Shown: piece by piece, positions 30,161 to 40,000 of the stretch | Layout: each line of letters starts with the position of its first letter | Position numbering within the stretch: position 1 is the first letter of the stretch | Source of the DNA: Acanthosepion esculentum | Taxonomy: Eukaryota > Mollusca > Cephalopoda > Sepiida > Sepiidae | Reading direction: 5' to 3' | DNA: 64,000 nt | Assembly: GCA_964036315.1 (NCBI GenBank) | Contig: OZ038517.1 | Location: 13,490,372-13,554,371, forward strand | The notes under the pieces: model-generated | What the model saw: the letters and a program-made list of their open reading frames with translations, nothing else | The model's database searches: none | What the model was told of the DNA's origin: nothing | Position numbers and translations under genes: made by a program

Positions 30161-32072
30161 AGGTACCTCCACGAGATCGCTAAAAAAAATAGCATAGCAT
30201 GATGAAAAAGACGCCAAACTTGACGAAAACAAAATTTTATCGTCTAAATATTTATTATTAAGAGGAAAGATCAAAGTTTATTTTAATTATTTTAAAAAAA
30301 ATTTTCCTTCTTTTTAGAACAATCTGAATTTTTATTTAAAAATCCTTGTTTCTCTTTGTATCACCGAGACTAGTAAAATAACATATACAATTTTTAGCAC
30401 GTTTTTTTTTTTGTATGACGCACATTAATTTGGAAAATCTTGCAAAAATATAAATAATTGTCGGATGTTAATGAAACTTCCAGAAAGTATTCAGAGATGA
30501 TCGAAATTATTATAAATGTTTTCTTTTATTAAAGTCATGGCAGAAATATTTTTTTTATATTTATTACCCCCCCCCCCAACTAATTTTATGAAAACGCTAG
30601 AAATTCGATCGCATCAGGTTTAGTGATTACAATAGTTAAAAGCATAAGGCTTTGAGGAATGCAAATCATGTTGTTTTTTTTTTTAATTGGACCCCCACGT
30701 ACCTGAAAATCAGCTCTGACTTGTAACATACAAAACTCAAAACAAATATATTATTTAATTTCTAAATAATGCTTTTATTTGCTTTTAGCTGTTTTTATTA
30801 ATATGGACAATATTTTCTGAAAGCAAAAAAAATATTCGATGAATAATGTATTTTTAATACAATTATTTGTTATTTTTTAATTATAATAGATTTTTACATT
30901 TAAGTTGTTAAAATATAAAATTAGTTAAAAGCCGCATCAGATTTTGTAAGTGTCCTTCTGAGATCTTTTTTAGTGCGTTGTAAATTGTATCGTTTTGACT
31001 CATCAGAAGACCCGCAGTAATTAAGAAATGTAATTTTGTGTTTATAATTGGGCTCTAATTATAAAGTATGGAAGACCAACCAGAATACAATTAAGTTGCG
31101 TTATTTGAGTTAAGCATTGTTCTCGCTGTTAAGGCCTTTTATTTAAGTTAAAGTGGAGAAGTTAATTTGATTTTTCAATTTCAACTGAGAAGGGTACCTA
31201 CAGGTATCAGTATCATCTTATGAAATTTATATCTTATTTTTATATTAATCTCAGTTATGGCATTTTTTCCATAAATGAAATATCAAAATTAATACTAAAA
31301 TGAATGGAAATACAGATAACAGTAAAATGTAGTAAATGTACATAAAATTATGTACACTTCTGATAAAATTTCATGAGAAAGGTACCTATAAATTAATTAG
31401 ATACCTTTCTTATGAAATTTAATCTCATTCGTAACAGTTTTGTTTTCATTTCTTTATAATATATTTTCCATAAAGCATCATAAACGTAAAGGTGAAAGCT
31501 AAGTACAAAAAACCAAAAAGATTAGAGCGCTGAAAGTTTTCCTTAAAAATAACGAGGTAAATAATTTGTTCACTTAAACGTCAAATATTTCACTTTTCTC
31601 CTTCTGTAGAACAAATTATCCTCACAGAATCCATCAATATGTCATTCATCATTTGTCAATTGACGCGAAAGTTTGACTTGCTTTATTTTATTTTCAAATT
31701 ACCTCTTTTCGGCGAAGAAGCTAAGCTTGGTTCAAATTATTCTAAATAAACATAATTTCTGATTTTCTTAAAATAAGTTTTGAAAAAATGATAATTGATA
31801 TTTAAAAGAATTTCAAACTGAGATTTTCATTGATTCTATAAAATGGAAAAAAAATGGTCAATTTGTCTGACTCGAAAAAAAACAAGATTTTTGACGAAAT
31901 TTTCGGACGTGTTAAGAACGATTAAAAAATGTAAAAAAAATACCACAAAAATACTTTGATCTTTCCTCTTAAGAATAACATAAACATTTAGACGATAAAA
32001 TTGTTTTCATCAAGTTTGGCGTCTTTTTCATCATGCTATGCTCTTTTTCTTAGCGATCTCGTGGAGGTACCT
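30161..32072. mobile_element. Non-autonomous TIR transposon, Mutator-like
   Basis: A 1912-bp element with inverted ends of about 118 bases (30161-30278 and 31955-32072). They start AGGTACCTCCACGAGATCGC on the left and end with its complement on the right, and include GATGAAAAAGACGCCAAACT. An exact 10-bp direct duplication ATCTAAAACT flanks it (30151-30160, 32073-32082). Long TIRs with a 9-11 bp duplication are typical of Mutator-like elements. There is no ORF of note inside, so it would need a transposase from elsewhere. Confidence 0.8.
31366..31420. repeat. Internal hairpin of the Mutator-like element
   Basis: AAATTTCATGAGAAAGGTA (31366-31384) pairs with TACCTTTCTTATGAAATTT (31402-31420) with one mismatch around a 17-base loop. 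Related sequence (TTATGAAATTTA, GGTACCTA) recurs near 31190-31230. Confidence 0.8.
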
Positions 32073-32193
32073 ATCTAAAACTCAAGCAATTATAGGTTAC
32101 CTACCTTCCAACTTTTTGTTGAAACATTTTATAAACCATTGCTAATTTTTCAAAAGACTCCTTGAAATCTGTCTATAGATCATTTATTGTCAG

Positions 32194-32325
32194 CTGACTG
32201 ATAAAGAAATCTTAAGTAAAGAGTGGACACTAAGCACGTTGACTAAAGCAATTGGTGAATTATGTTCTCTGGAATGGTTGGCAAAACATCCATTGATTGC
32301 AAATCGATTCAAACTTTATAAAATG
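32194..32325 (+). CDS. Exon-like open segment, possibly transposase-derived
   Basis: Exactly 44 codons, open, bounded by TTTATTGTCAG (ends 32193) and GTAAAG (32326). It reads LTDKEILSKEWTLSTLTKAI, then GELCSLEWLAKHPLIANRFK. The EWLAKH.LIAN pattern is reminiscent of the segment before the zinc ribbon in ISXO2/Merlin-type transposases. No neighbouring exon was found. It could be an isolated exon or a fossil. Confidence 0.35.
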
Positions 32326-33084
32326 GTAAAGATTTTATTATAGTTAGTTCACATATCTTAATCATTTACTAAATTTTAATAAAATTATAAAAAAAGTTTC
32401 ATATTTATTTCTTTAATGCAATTTTATCATTTACCAATTTATAGTCTTAATACAACTGTTTTGATTTTTAGAATATTGCAAATATAAAATTTATTCTTTT
32501 TAAATAAACAGTCTAATAGATAAATAGTTTAATATTTTTGTCAAATATAAAATATTTTTATTTTCATCTTACAACTAAATTTTTTTTTAAGCATATACGA
32601 GTTAAACTGCAATCAATGTAAGAATTTTAAGATGAAAAGAAATGTGATTTATTTGCGTCTATGTGTGAGAAAGAGGAAAGTGTATGTGTCACGTAGCTTG
32701 GTGAGGAAAACTGGAGAATGAGTAAAAGAATTTCTTTTAAGCCGAGTATCATGAAATTGTTGCCATCTGTCTCTTACTCGTTTGTCCATTGAGAAATTCT
32801 GCTTAAATACCCTTGAAAGGTATCACGAAGCAGGGTTTTTTTTGGGGGGTCCGGAACCTCAAAAACTCATTAGTTGAAGAATGTTAAATATTATTTTCAA
32901 AGCATTAATTTACAAATCAGAACTATGCAGAATCCTTCAACTCGGTAACCAATTTTTTTTTTTTTTTTGTTTGACTGTCTTGGTTTATTTCCGTCTTCAT
33001 TCCACAAATTTACTATCTGTCCATGCATTGAATGCAGCTGCCATATCTAGTCTGCTGCTAAAAATCCCAAATCCAAAGACAGGC
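32326..33084. other. AT-rich sequence, mostly unassigned
   Basis: Contains a short SINE-like phrase (AATACCCTTGAAAGGTATC at about 32808), a G run and a T run. No gene was recognised. Confidence 0.4.
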
Positions 33085-33375
33085 CGTCCTGGGTAAGACG
33101 ATAAACTACGTCCAACAGCAAGGCCTCTGATCAGGAGGCTTTGAGGAGCGTGGAGCCACCTCTTAATTGCTGGTGTTCCCAGGTCCACCCTGACCCGGGG
33201 TGGTAGCACCTGTTAGGGTCCCAGCTATGGGCAAATAGTTAACCCCCAAACTGGGGTCAAAACACTATGAAAGTGTAAAAAAAATAGGTTTTAATGCCAG
33301 CAATATATTTTTGAAGAAAAAAAAAAATATCGGCAATCGTTGGCATTAAATAATCCATTAAAACAAAGCAAACCA
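33085..33375 (+). mobile_element. SINE copy 3, inside LINE tail
   Basis: Begins CGTCCTGGGTAAGACG, contains CAGCAAGGCCTCTGATCAGG and GACCCGGGGTGGTAGCACCT, and ends near TTGGCATTAAATAATCCATT with AAAACAAAG. It is closely related to the copies at 21807 and 24934. I could not define its target duplication. Confidence 0.8.
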
Positions 33376-33680
33376 GACGACCACTGTAAGGTTGCGTTTT
33401 TGTGTCTGTTCTGTAAATACTTTCATGGTAATTGTTCGGATGAGCTCTTCGCTATGATATCTAGGCTATTTGAGTTTAAGCATAATACAAGACTGGCGTC
33501 AAGATCTCATCAATTTAGAGTTGCATTTGCTAGATGTAACCGTTAAGTCCTATAATAACAGTTTCTTTTCTGGCACTTCTCACTTGTGGAACTCCCTTCT
33601 GACTCCATGCTTTCCAGCCAACTTTAAGCTGCAGATATTTAAATGCAATGTCAATTGCTATCTACCGTCCTGATTAATTT
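33375..33680 (+). pseudogene. Non-LTR retrotransposon C-terminal tail
   Basis: Reads CKVAFLCLFCKYFHGNCSDE, FKHNTRLASRSHQFRV, then after a frame change YNNSFFSGTSHLWNSLLTPC and FKLQIFKCNVNCYL. The pattern NTR...S..H.F.V ... Y..SFF....LWNSLP...F....L..FK..VN.YL is the common C-terminal tail of Jockey/BS-like LINE polyproteins. Confidence 0.7.
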
Positions 33681-33811
33681 ATGGTCATCATTCTTGCTTC
33701 TGTTCCTAATTCTTCCCCACCCTGTAACCACTTTCGTTTTAGTGGTTTTCCTGCCTTGCAAGGGGTGATGGCGATTTTTTTTAAAGAAAAAAAATCTGTT
33801 ACAGGAGACTG

Positions 33812-34045
33812 TTGGTGCCATAGCTACGGAAAGCAAAGATCCATCTACAAGTAATTCATGTGCCATAACTAAAACTGGACGTTATTTTTGTGGCGGATCT
33901 CGCCACGTGTCCCAAATGAAAAAGAAGGGGCAGGGTTTCGGTCGTCTGGTGCTTCGGCGACAGCCCTTACCCCATCTTATACAACCGGCAGCCATATCAA
34001 CTGGATTGTCAAAAATACCATTTTAAACATCTCTCCACAATAAAA
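33812..34045 (-). repeat. Duplicated 3'-flank block, copy A
   Basis: Matches 36362-36595 closely (GGTGCCATAGCTACGGAAA; CTGGTGCTTCGGCGACA; TTATACAACCGGCA). It lies just past the end of the LGMN-type last exon in both copies, so it belongs to the duplicated 3' region. A third, shorter copy is at 36640-36745. Confidence 0.8.
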
Positions 34046-34230
34046 TACAATTGTTTCAAACAAAAAGTGATTGAAAAAAAAAAATCAAATTCATGTACAA
34101 TATGCAAAGCAATCGCAGCTGAGTTACGGAGACTGTACCCATGGTTGATGGTGTCTCTGATTTGTCCAATGTAAAACTTTTCATTACACAAATTCACAAA
34201 TGCATTCAAATGGTCCAACACTTGTTGACT
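34009..34230 (-). pseudogene. LGMN: Legumain last-exon duplicate (copy A)
   Basis: After a minus-strand acceptor (TTTTGCAACAG) the frame reads SQQVLDHLNAFVNLCNEKFY, then IGQIRDTINHGYSLRNSAA. It parallels the intact exon at 36937-37053. The VNLC cysteine is kept, but the final conserved VC pair is GY here, and the frame runs on into low-complexity F-rich sequence before a stop at 34009. The middle prodomain exon is absent from this copy. It is either a pseudo-exon or an alternative last exon of the main gene. Confidence 0.7.
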
Positions 34231-34239
34231 CTGTTGCAA

Positions 34240-35523
34240 AATAAAGAATATTGTTAGAAATTACATCAAAATTGTGTTGTTGTTTTTTTTACTAAATTTA
34301 GTCTATACTTTATTATATGAGAAATTGTCAATATTATATACCTATATCTATCCTCCTTGTCCTTTGTAAACTTCCCTTCCCACCACCATGTCATTCATCT
34401 CCCACACCTCAACCATCATAGCTATTTTAATTTTGAATTAAGTTGATCCAGGTAAAAATCATAAGAACTATGGGCTAAAGTCGCACTTCCAGTCATATAT
34501 GGACTCTTGGAATTATAGTTAGAATCGCCAAGAAAATACTTTGAAGGAAACGGTAAAAACTATCTGTCAAGGTATGTAAATTCCTCATGCAAATTTACAA
34601 ATTATTTTGTTTGAGAGCATTATGCCTGTGCTGTAATGACCCTGTCAGCAAAGCTTAGAATACACAGCTGCAGCCCATGCAGAGCGGTAAGGACGCTTCC
34701 GGGGGGGGGGGTCTCCCAAAGGGTCATCTTTTGCAAGGATACACATAGACTTTTTTATAAATTGGACCTAAGTCAATGTTTTTTATTCTAATGTAAAACT
34801 TGATTTGTCTGACTCAAGTTTAAAACAACCCAACAAGAAATGGTATGTCATTGTATTAACTACACAACTAACTAACCAACCAGCCAAAGAACTGATCGTG
34901 GACACAAATCTGAAAGTCATATTTTTCTGTGTCTTGCCAAGAACACTTCAACATTCTTTCAATGGAAAATGAATATAAATATATATATATATAATGAATA
35001 TAAATGTTAATTTTTATCTAATCCACAAAACCAATAGATGGATCCGTATGGGATCCATTTACCACAGGTTAAGAATTCCTGCTTTAGAATAAAACCAAAC
35101 ATCTCTGTAACTTTTTGACTCTCATGTAAAAATGATATCGTCCTTACCTATGCCTACCTTTTTTTTTATTCTAGTGCAAAACCAAACCAATGTCAACCTT
35201 TTTGACTCGAATATAAAATCAGAAATAAGTCTACCTTTTTTTTTACACCATTGTAAACCAGATCGACGTCAACATTTTGATTCTCATATAAAACCAAATC
35301 TACGTCAACCTGTCTATTAATTCCATCTGATTTTTATCCTTTATGAATTGTCTTTGGCATTAAATAACCCAACAAGGGTTGATGTGATTGAATTAACCAT
35401 ACAACCAGCCAACTATCTTGTCTAGGACACAAATCTAACAGTTGTATTTTTCAGTGTCCTGCCAAGATCTAAACAGAACACTTCGACATTGTCAATTGAG
35501 CATTGCCGAATCTCAAAACTCAC
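34240..35523 (-). other. Duplicated LGMN intron sequence (copy A)
   Basis: 34240-34435 matches 37075-37240, and 35090-35523 matches 47443-47716 plus 48560-48710. The region between has unique and SINE-like parts (TTAAATAACCCAACAAGGG near 35353). A second short duplicate of TATTTTTCTGTGTC context occurs near 34920. Confidence 0.65.
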
Positions 35524-35643
35524 CTTAAAATATTCAGAAAAATTCCTTTTGATGTCTTCTTTTTCCTGTTGTGTCCTTGACTTTTTCCAATTCTGTGTCA
35601 ATATCTCCAGTGTCATATCACGGGAATTGACAGAATTGGAGAA
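35524..35643 (-). pseudogene. LGMN: Legumain prodomain exon duplicate (copy A)
   Basis: Exactly 40 codons with acceptor TTTGCTTTCAG and donor GTGAGT on the minus strand: FSNSVNSRDMTLEILTQNWK, then KSRTQQEKEDIKRNFSEYFK. It is the paralogue of 48711-48830, with open frame and splice sites kept. Without a middle exon nearby it can at most be used by splicing from the main gene. Confidence 0.75.
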
Positions 35644-36361
35644 CTGAAAGCAAACAGAAAGATTATTATTATTATTATTACTTTTTGAGAGTGTTTTTAT
35701 TTAAATTATTACTATATCACCTTTATCAGCAATTCTTGTTAATATGAAGAGGAGCAGAATATTTTTCGTGGTTTCGTACCACTGGACTTATTCAACCTAT
35801 ACAGTGAAGTATTTCTGAGAAAGTTAGAAGTCCTACTGGGAATCATTATTAGAGGCTATAATCTTAACAACATAAGCGTTACTATTAGTACTAAAATAAT
35901 TTTAAAACTACATGGTACCAGCATATCTAATCCTTCACCAATAGTACTTATAAAAATAGTACATCATTTTCTAAATATTTTTGGAATTTAAAAGAAGCTA
36001 ATAAATCTCCAACAGTAAAATGGAAAATTTGAAAAAAAAAATAGCTGGAACATGTAGATCTTTAAATGAACCTTGTTCTTAAGCTTACATAAGAAACTAG
36101 AAATTATCAGATTTTCTAATACAAAAAAAAAAATCTGTATTAAACCAAAGAAGTGAATTAACTGAAAATTGTAGAAATACCTGTTAACATGGCTCAAAAC
36201 TGGGATGACTGTGTTAGAGATGTGTTCATAACCGGTTTGTGCTCTAACTCCATTTGATAGCACCTTTTAGAAAACAAAACACTTGATTTACACATGACAG
36301 TTAATCTAGCCAGGGCTTTCTATTCAGGCCAGAAAAACTATTTTTTTTTCATACCCACTCT
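35644..36361 (-). other. Duplicated intron with LINE trace, then unassigned
   Basis: 35644-35875 corresponds to 48831-49090, including the LINE stretch DLFNLYSEVFLRKLE and GYNLNNI on the plus strand. So the LINE was already in the intron when the segment duplicated. 35876-36361 shows nothing convincing. Confidence 0.6.
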
Positions 36362-36745
36362 TGGTGCCATAGCTACGGAAATCAAAGATCCATCTACAAG
36401 AAATTCATGCGCCATAACTAAAAGTAAATGTTATTTTTGTGGCTGATCTTGCTACGTGTCGCAAATGCAAAAGAAGCGGCAGTGTATCGGTCAGCTGGTG
36501 CTTCGGCGACAACCTTTACTCCATCTTATACAACCGGCAACCATATCAACTGTATTGTCAAAAATACCTTTTTAGACATCCCACCATAATAAAAAAAAAT
36601 GATTTAAAAAAAGTGATTAATTCATGTGCCATAAGTGTGTTGGTCGGCTGGTGCCTTGAGGAGAACCTTTACTCCATCTTATACACTGGCAACAACATCA
36701 CCTGGTTTATCAAAAATATCGTTTTACACATCCCTCCACAATAAA
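36362..36745 (-). repeat. Duplicated 3'-flank block, copies B and C
   Basis: 36362-36595 matches 33812-34045. 36640-36745 is a shorter third copy (GTGTTGGTCGGCTGGTGCC; ACTCCATCTTATACACTGG). It lies downstream of the LGMN stop on the minus strand, so it may be transcribed as 3' UTR. Confidence 0.75.
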
Positions 36746-36936
36746 AACAGGGCTTGATTAACTGCCATATATAAATCAAGGGTTTTACACAAAGAAATTT
36801 ACATTTTTACACAAAGAAAAAAAAACTATTGAATAATCAAATTTTTATTTTTATTCATTTCTTCAGTTGAGAGAGGAACTGAAACGTCAGTCTGAATATC
36901 ATCTAGTGGCAAATTCATGTACCATTGGCAAGGCAC

Positions 36937-37053
36937 TCACAGTTGCGTATGGTGACTGCACACACGGTTGATGGTGTCTGTGATATGGCCAATGTAAAAC
37001 CTTTCATTACACAAATTCACAAATGATTTCAAGTATCCCAACACGTGTTCACT
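36937..37053 (-). CDS. LGMN: LGMN last exon with stop
   Basis: 38 codons plus TGA: SEHVLGYLKSFVNLCNERFY, IGHITDTINRVCSHHTQL. It matches vertebrate YALRHLYVLVNLCEKPY...DHVCLGHY, with both cysteines conserved. The acceptor is a strong TTCTTTCTTTTGCAG. Confidence 0.9.
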   Translation of the reverse strand, partial: SEHVLGYLKSFVNLCNERFYIGHITDTINRVCSHHTQL

Positions 37054-40000
37054 CTGCAAAAGAAAGAATATTGTCAGAAATGATATCAAAATTTGTTTTT
37101 AAATTTAGTCTATACTTTATTATATGAGAAATTGTCAATATATGTCTATATCTATCCTCCTTATCCTCATAATCTTCCCTTCCTACCACCTGAGTCGTTC
37201 ATCTCTCACAGCTCAAATATCATAACCATTTTAACATTAACACACTACTTTGAGAGGATCTCGAGCCTTTTGTTGCATGTACGTGAGTATTAAGAATGTA
37301 GAGAGGCAACACACTATGGTATGTAAAGATTGGTGTATTATGCGTGGGTGCATGTTCCAATATAAACAATAAAAGCATTAAATGACCCACAGAGGTGTTG
37401 ATATGCCGCTAAACAAAATCAACCAACCGTTCATTCATGTTTCTCCTCCTCTTTTATGAGTCATATCTCTTCCAGATCTCATCAGTCATGGCTATCCACA
37501 ACTTCTATCTCACATTGTCCCTGTTTTGCCATCCATTCACTTCTGCTATGTGCCGTGTCCTTTGAGGACGTGAACGATCATAGCTCAACATGAATTCTTG
37601 TCTTTTGTCGCTTTCGCTAATGCTACGCACACTAATATCTTGTTCTGCCGTTCAGGCACACAACTCTGTTAAGTAGTTTCACCTGCTTCTCTTGCCATCA
37701 GTCCAACCTGCTTATAGTCCAAACAAAAATGAATGAAAATGTTTTTGTCAAATGATTTGATCCTCTACTATCTTGCTCTATCCTTGTTCTGCTGGTCAGG
37801 CACACAAATCTGTTAAGTAGTTGACTCTCAGTTTCACCTGCTTCTCTTGCCATCAGTCCAACCTGCTTATAGTCCAAACAAAAATGAATGAAAATGTTTT
37901 TGTCAAATGATTTGATCCTCTACTATCTTGCTCTATCCTTGTTCTGCTGGTCAGGCACACAAATCTGTTAAGTAGTTGACTCTCAGTTTCACCTGCTTCT
38001 CTTGCCATCAGTCCAACCTGCTTATAGTCCAAACAAAATTGAATGAAAATGTTTTTGTCAAATGATTTGATCCTCTACTATCTTGCTCTATCCTTGTTCT
38101 GCTGGTCAGGCACACAAATCTGTTAAGTAGTTGACTCTCAGTTTCACCTGCTTCTCTTGCCATCAGTCCAACCTGCTTATAGTCCAAACAAAAATGAATG
38201 AAAATGTTTTTGTCAAATGATTTGATCCTCTACTATCTTGCTCTATCCTTGTTCTGCTGGTCAGGCACACAAATCTGTTAAGTAGTTGACTCTCAGTTTC
38301 ACCTGCTTCTCTTGCCATCAGTCCAACCTGCTTATAGTCCAAACAAAAATGAATGAAAATGTTTTTGTCAAATGATTTGATCCTCTACTATCTTGCTCTA
38401 TCCTTGTTCTGCCGTTCAGGCACACAACTCTCTTAAGTAGTTGACTCACAGTTTTACCTGCTTCTCTTGCCATCAGTCCAACCTGCTTATAGTCCAAACA
38501 AAAATGAATGAAAATGTTTTTGTCAAATGATTTGATCCTCTACTATCTTGCTCTATCCTTGTTCTGCCGTTCAGGCACACAACTCTCTTAAGTAGTTGAC
38601 TCACAGTTTCACCTGCTTCTCTTGCCATCAGTCCAACCTGCTTATAGTCCAAACAAAAATGAATGAAAATGTTTTTGTCAAATGATTTGATCCTCTACTA
38701 TCTTGCTCTATCCTTGTTCTGCCGTTCAGGCACACAACTCTCTTAAGTAGTTGACTCACAGTTTCACCTGCTTCTCTTGCCATCAGTCCAACCTGCTTAT
38801 AGTCCAAACAAAAATGAATGAAAATGTTTTTGTCAAATGATTTGATCCTCTACTATCTTGCTCTATCCTTGTTCTGCCGTTCAGGCACACAACTCTCTTA
38901 AGTAGTTGACTCACAGTTTCACCTGCTTCTCTTGCCATCAGTCCAACCTGCTTATAGTCCAAACAAAAATGAATGAAAATGTTTTTGTCAAATGATTTGA
39001 TCCTCTACTATCTTGCTCTATCCTTGTTCTGCCGTTCAGGCACACAACTCTCTTAAGTAGTTGACTCACAGTTTTACCTGCTTCTCTTGCCATCAGTCCA
39101 ACCTGCTTATAGTCCAAACAAAAATGAATGAAAATGTTTTTGTCAAATGATTTGATCCTCTACTATCTTGCTCTATCCTTGTTCTGCCGTTCAGGCACAC
39201 AACTCTCTTAAGTAGTTGACTCACAGTTTCACCTGCTTCTCTTGCCATCAGTCCAACCTGCTTATAGTCCAAACAAAAATGAATGAAAATGTTTTTGTCA
39301 AATGATTTGATCCTCTACTATCTTGCTCTATCCTTGTTCTGCCGTTCAGGCACACAACTCTCTTAAGTAGTTGACTCACAGTTTCACCTGCTTCTCTTGC
39401 CATCAGTCCAACCTGCTTATAGTCCAAACAAAAATGAATGAAAATGTTTTTGTCAAATGATTTGATCCTCTACTATCTTGCTCTATCCTTGTTCTGCCGT
39501 TCAGGCACACAACTCTCTTAAGTAGTTGACTCACAGTTTCACCTGCTTCTCTTGCCATCAGTCCAACCTGCTTATAGTCCAAACAAAAATGAATGAAAAT
39601 GTTTTTGTCAAATGATTTGATCCTCTACTATCTTGCTCTATCCTTGTTCTGCTGGTCAGGCACACAAATCTGTTAAGTAGTTGACTCTCAGTTTCACCTG
39701 CTTCTCTTGCCATCAGTCCAACCTGCTTATAGTCCAAACAAAAATGAATGAAAATGTTTTTGTCAAATGATTTGATCCTCTACTATCTTGCTCTATCCTT
39801 GTTCTGCCGTTCAGGCACACAACTCTCTTAAGTAGTTGACTCACAGTTTCACCTGCTTCTCTTGCCATCAGTCCAACCTGCTTATAGTCCAAACAAAAAT
39901 GAATGAAAATGTTTTTGTCAAATGATTTGATCCTCTACTATCTTGCTCTATCCTTGTTCTGCTGGTCAGGCACACAAATCTGTTAAGTAGTTGACTCTCA

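Noticed and set aside
36190..36280. Candidate extra LGMN exon on the minus strand (reads VLSNGVRAQTGYEHIS, donor GTATTT)
   Set aside because: Its splice phase would put a stop in the next exon (35524-35643), the acceptor is weak, and similarity to legumain is not convincing.
37440..37620. Possible antisense LINE 3' end (complement contains a phrase like GGACACGGCACATAG)
   Set aside because: Similarity to the RTE-like tail at 3340-3366 is limited to about 20 bases and could not be extended, so I did not annotate it.
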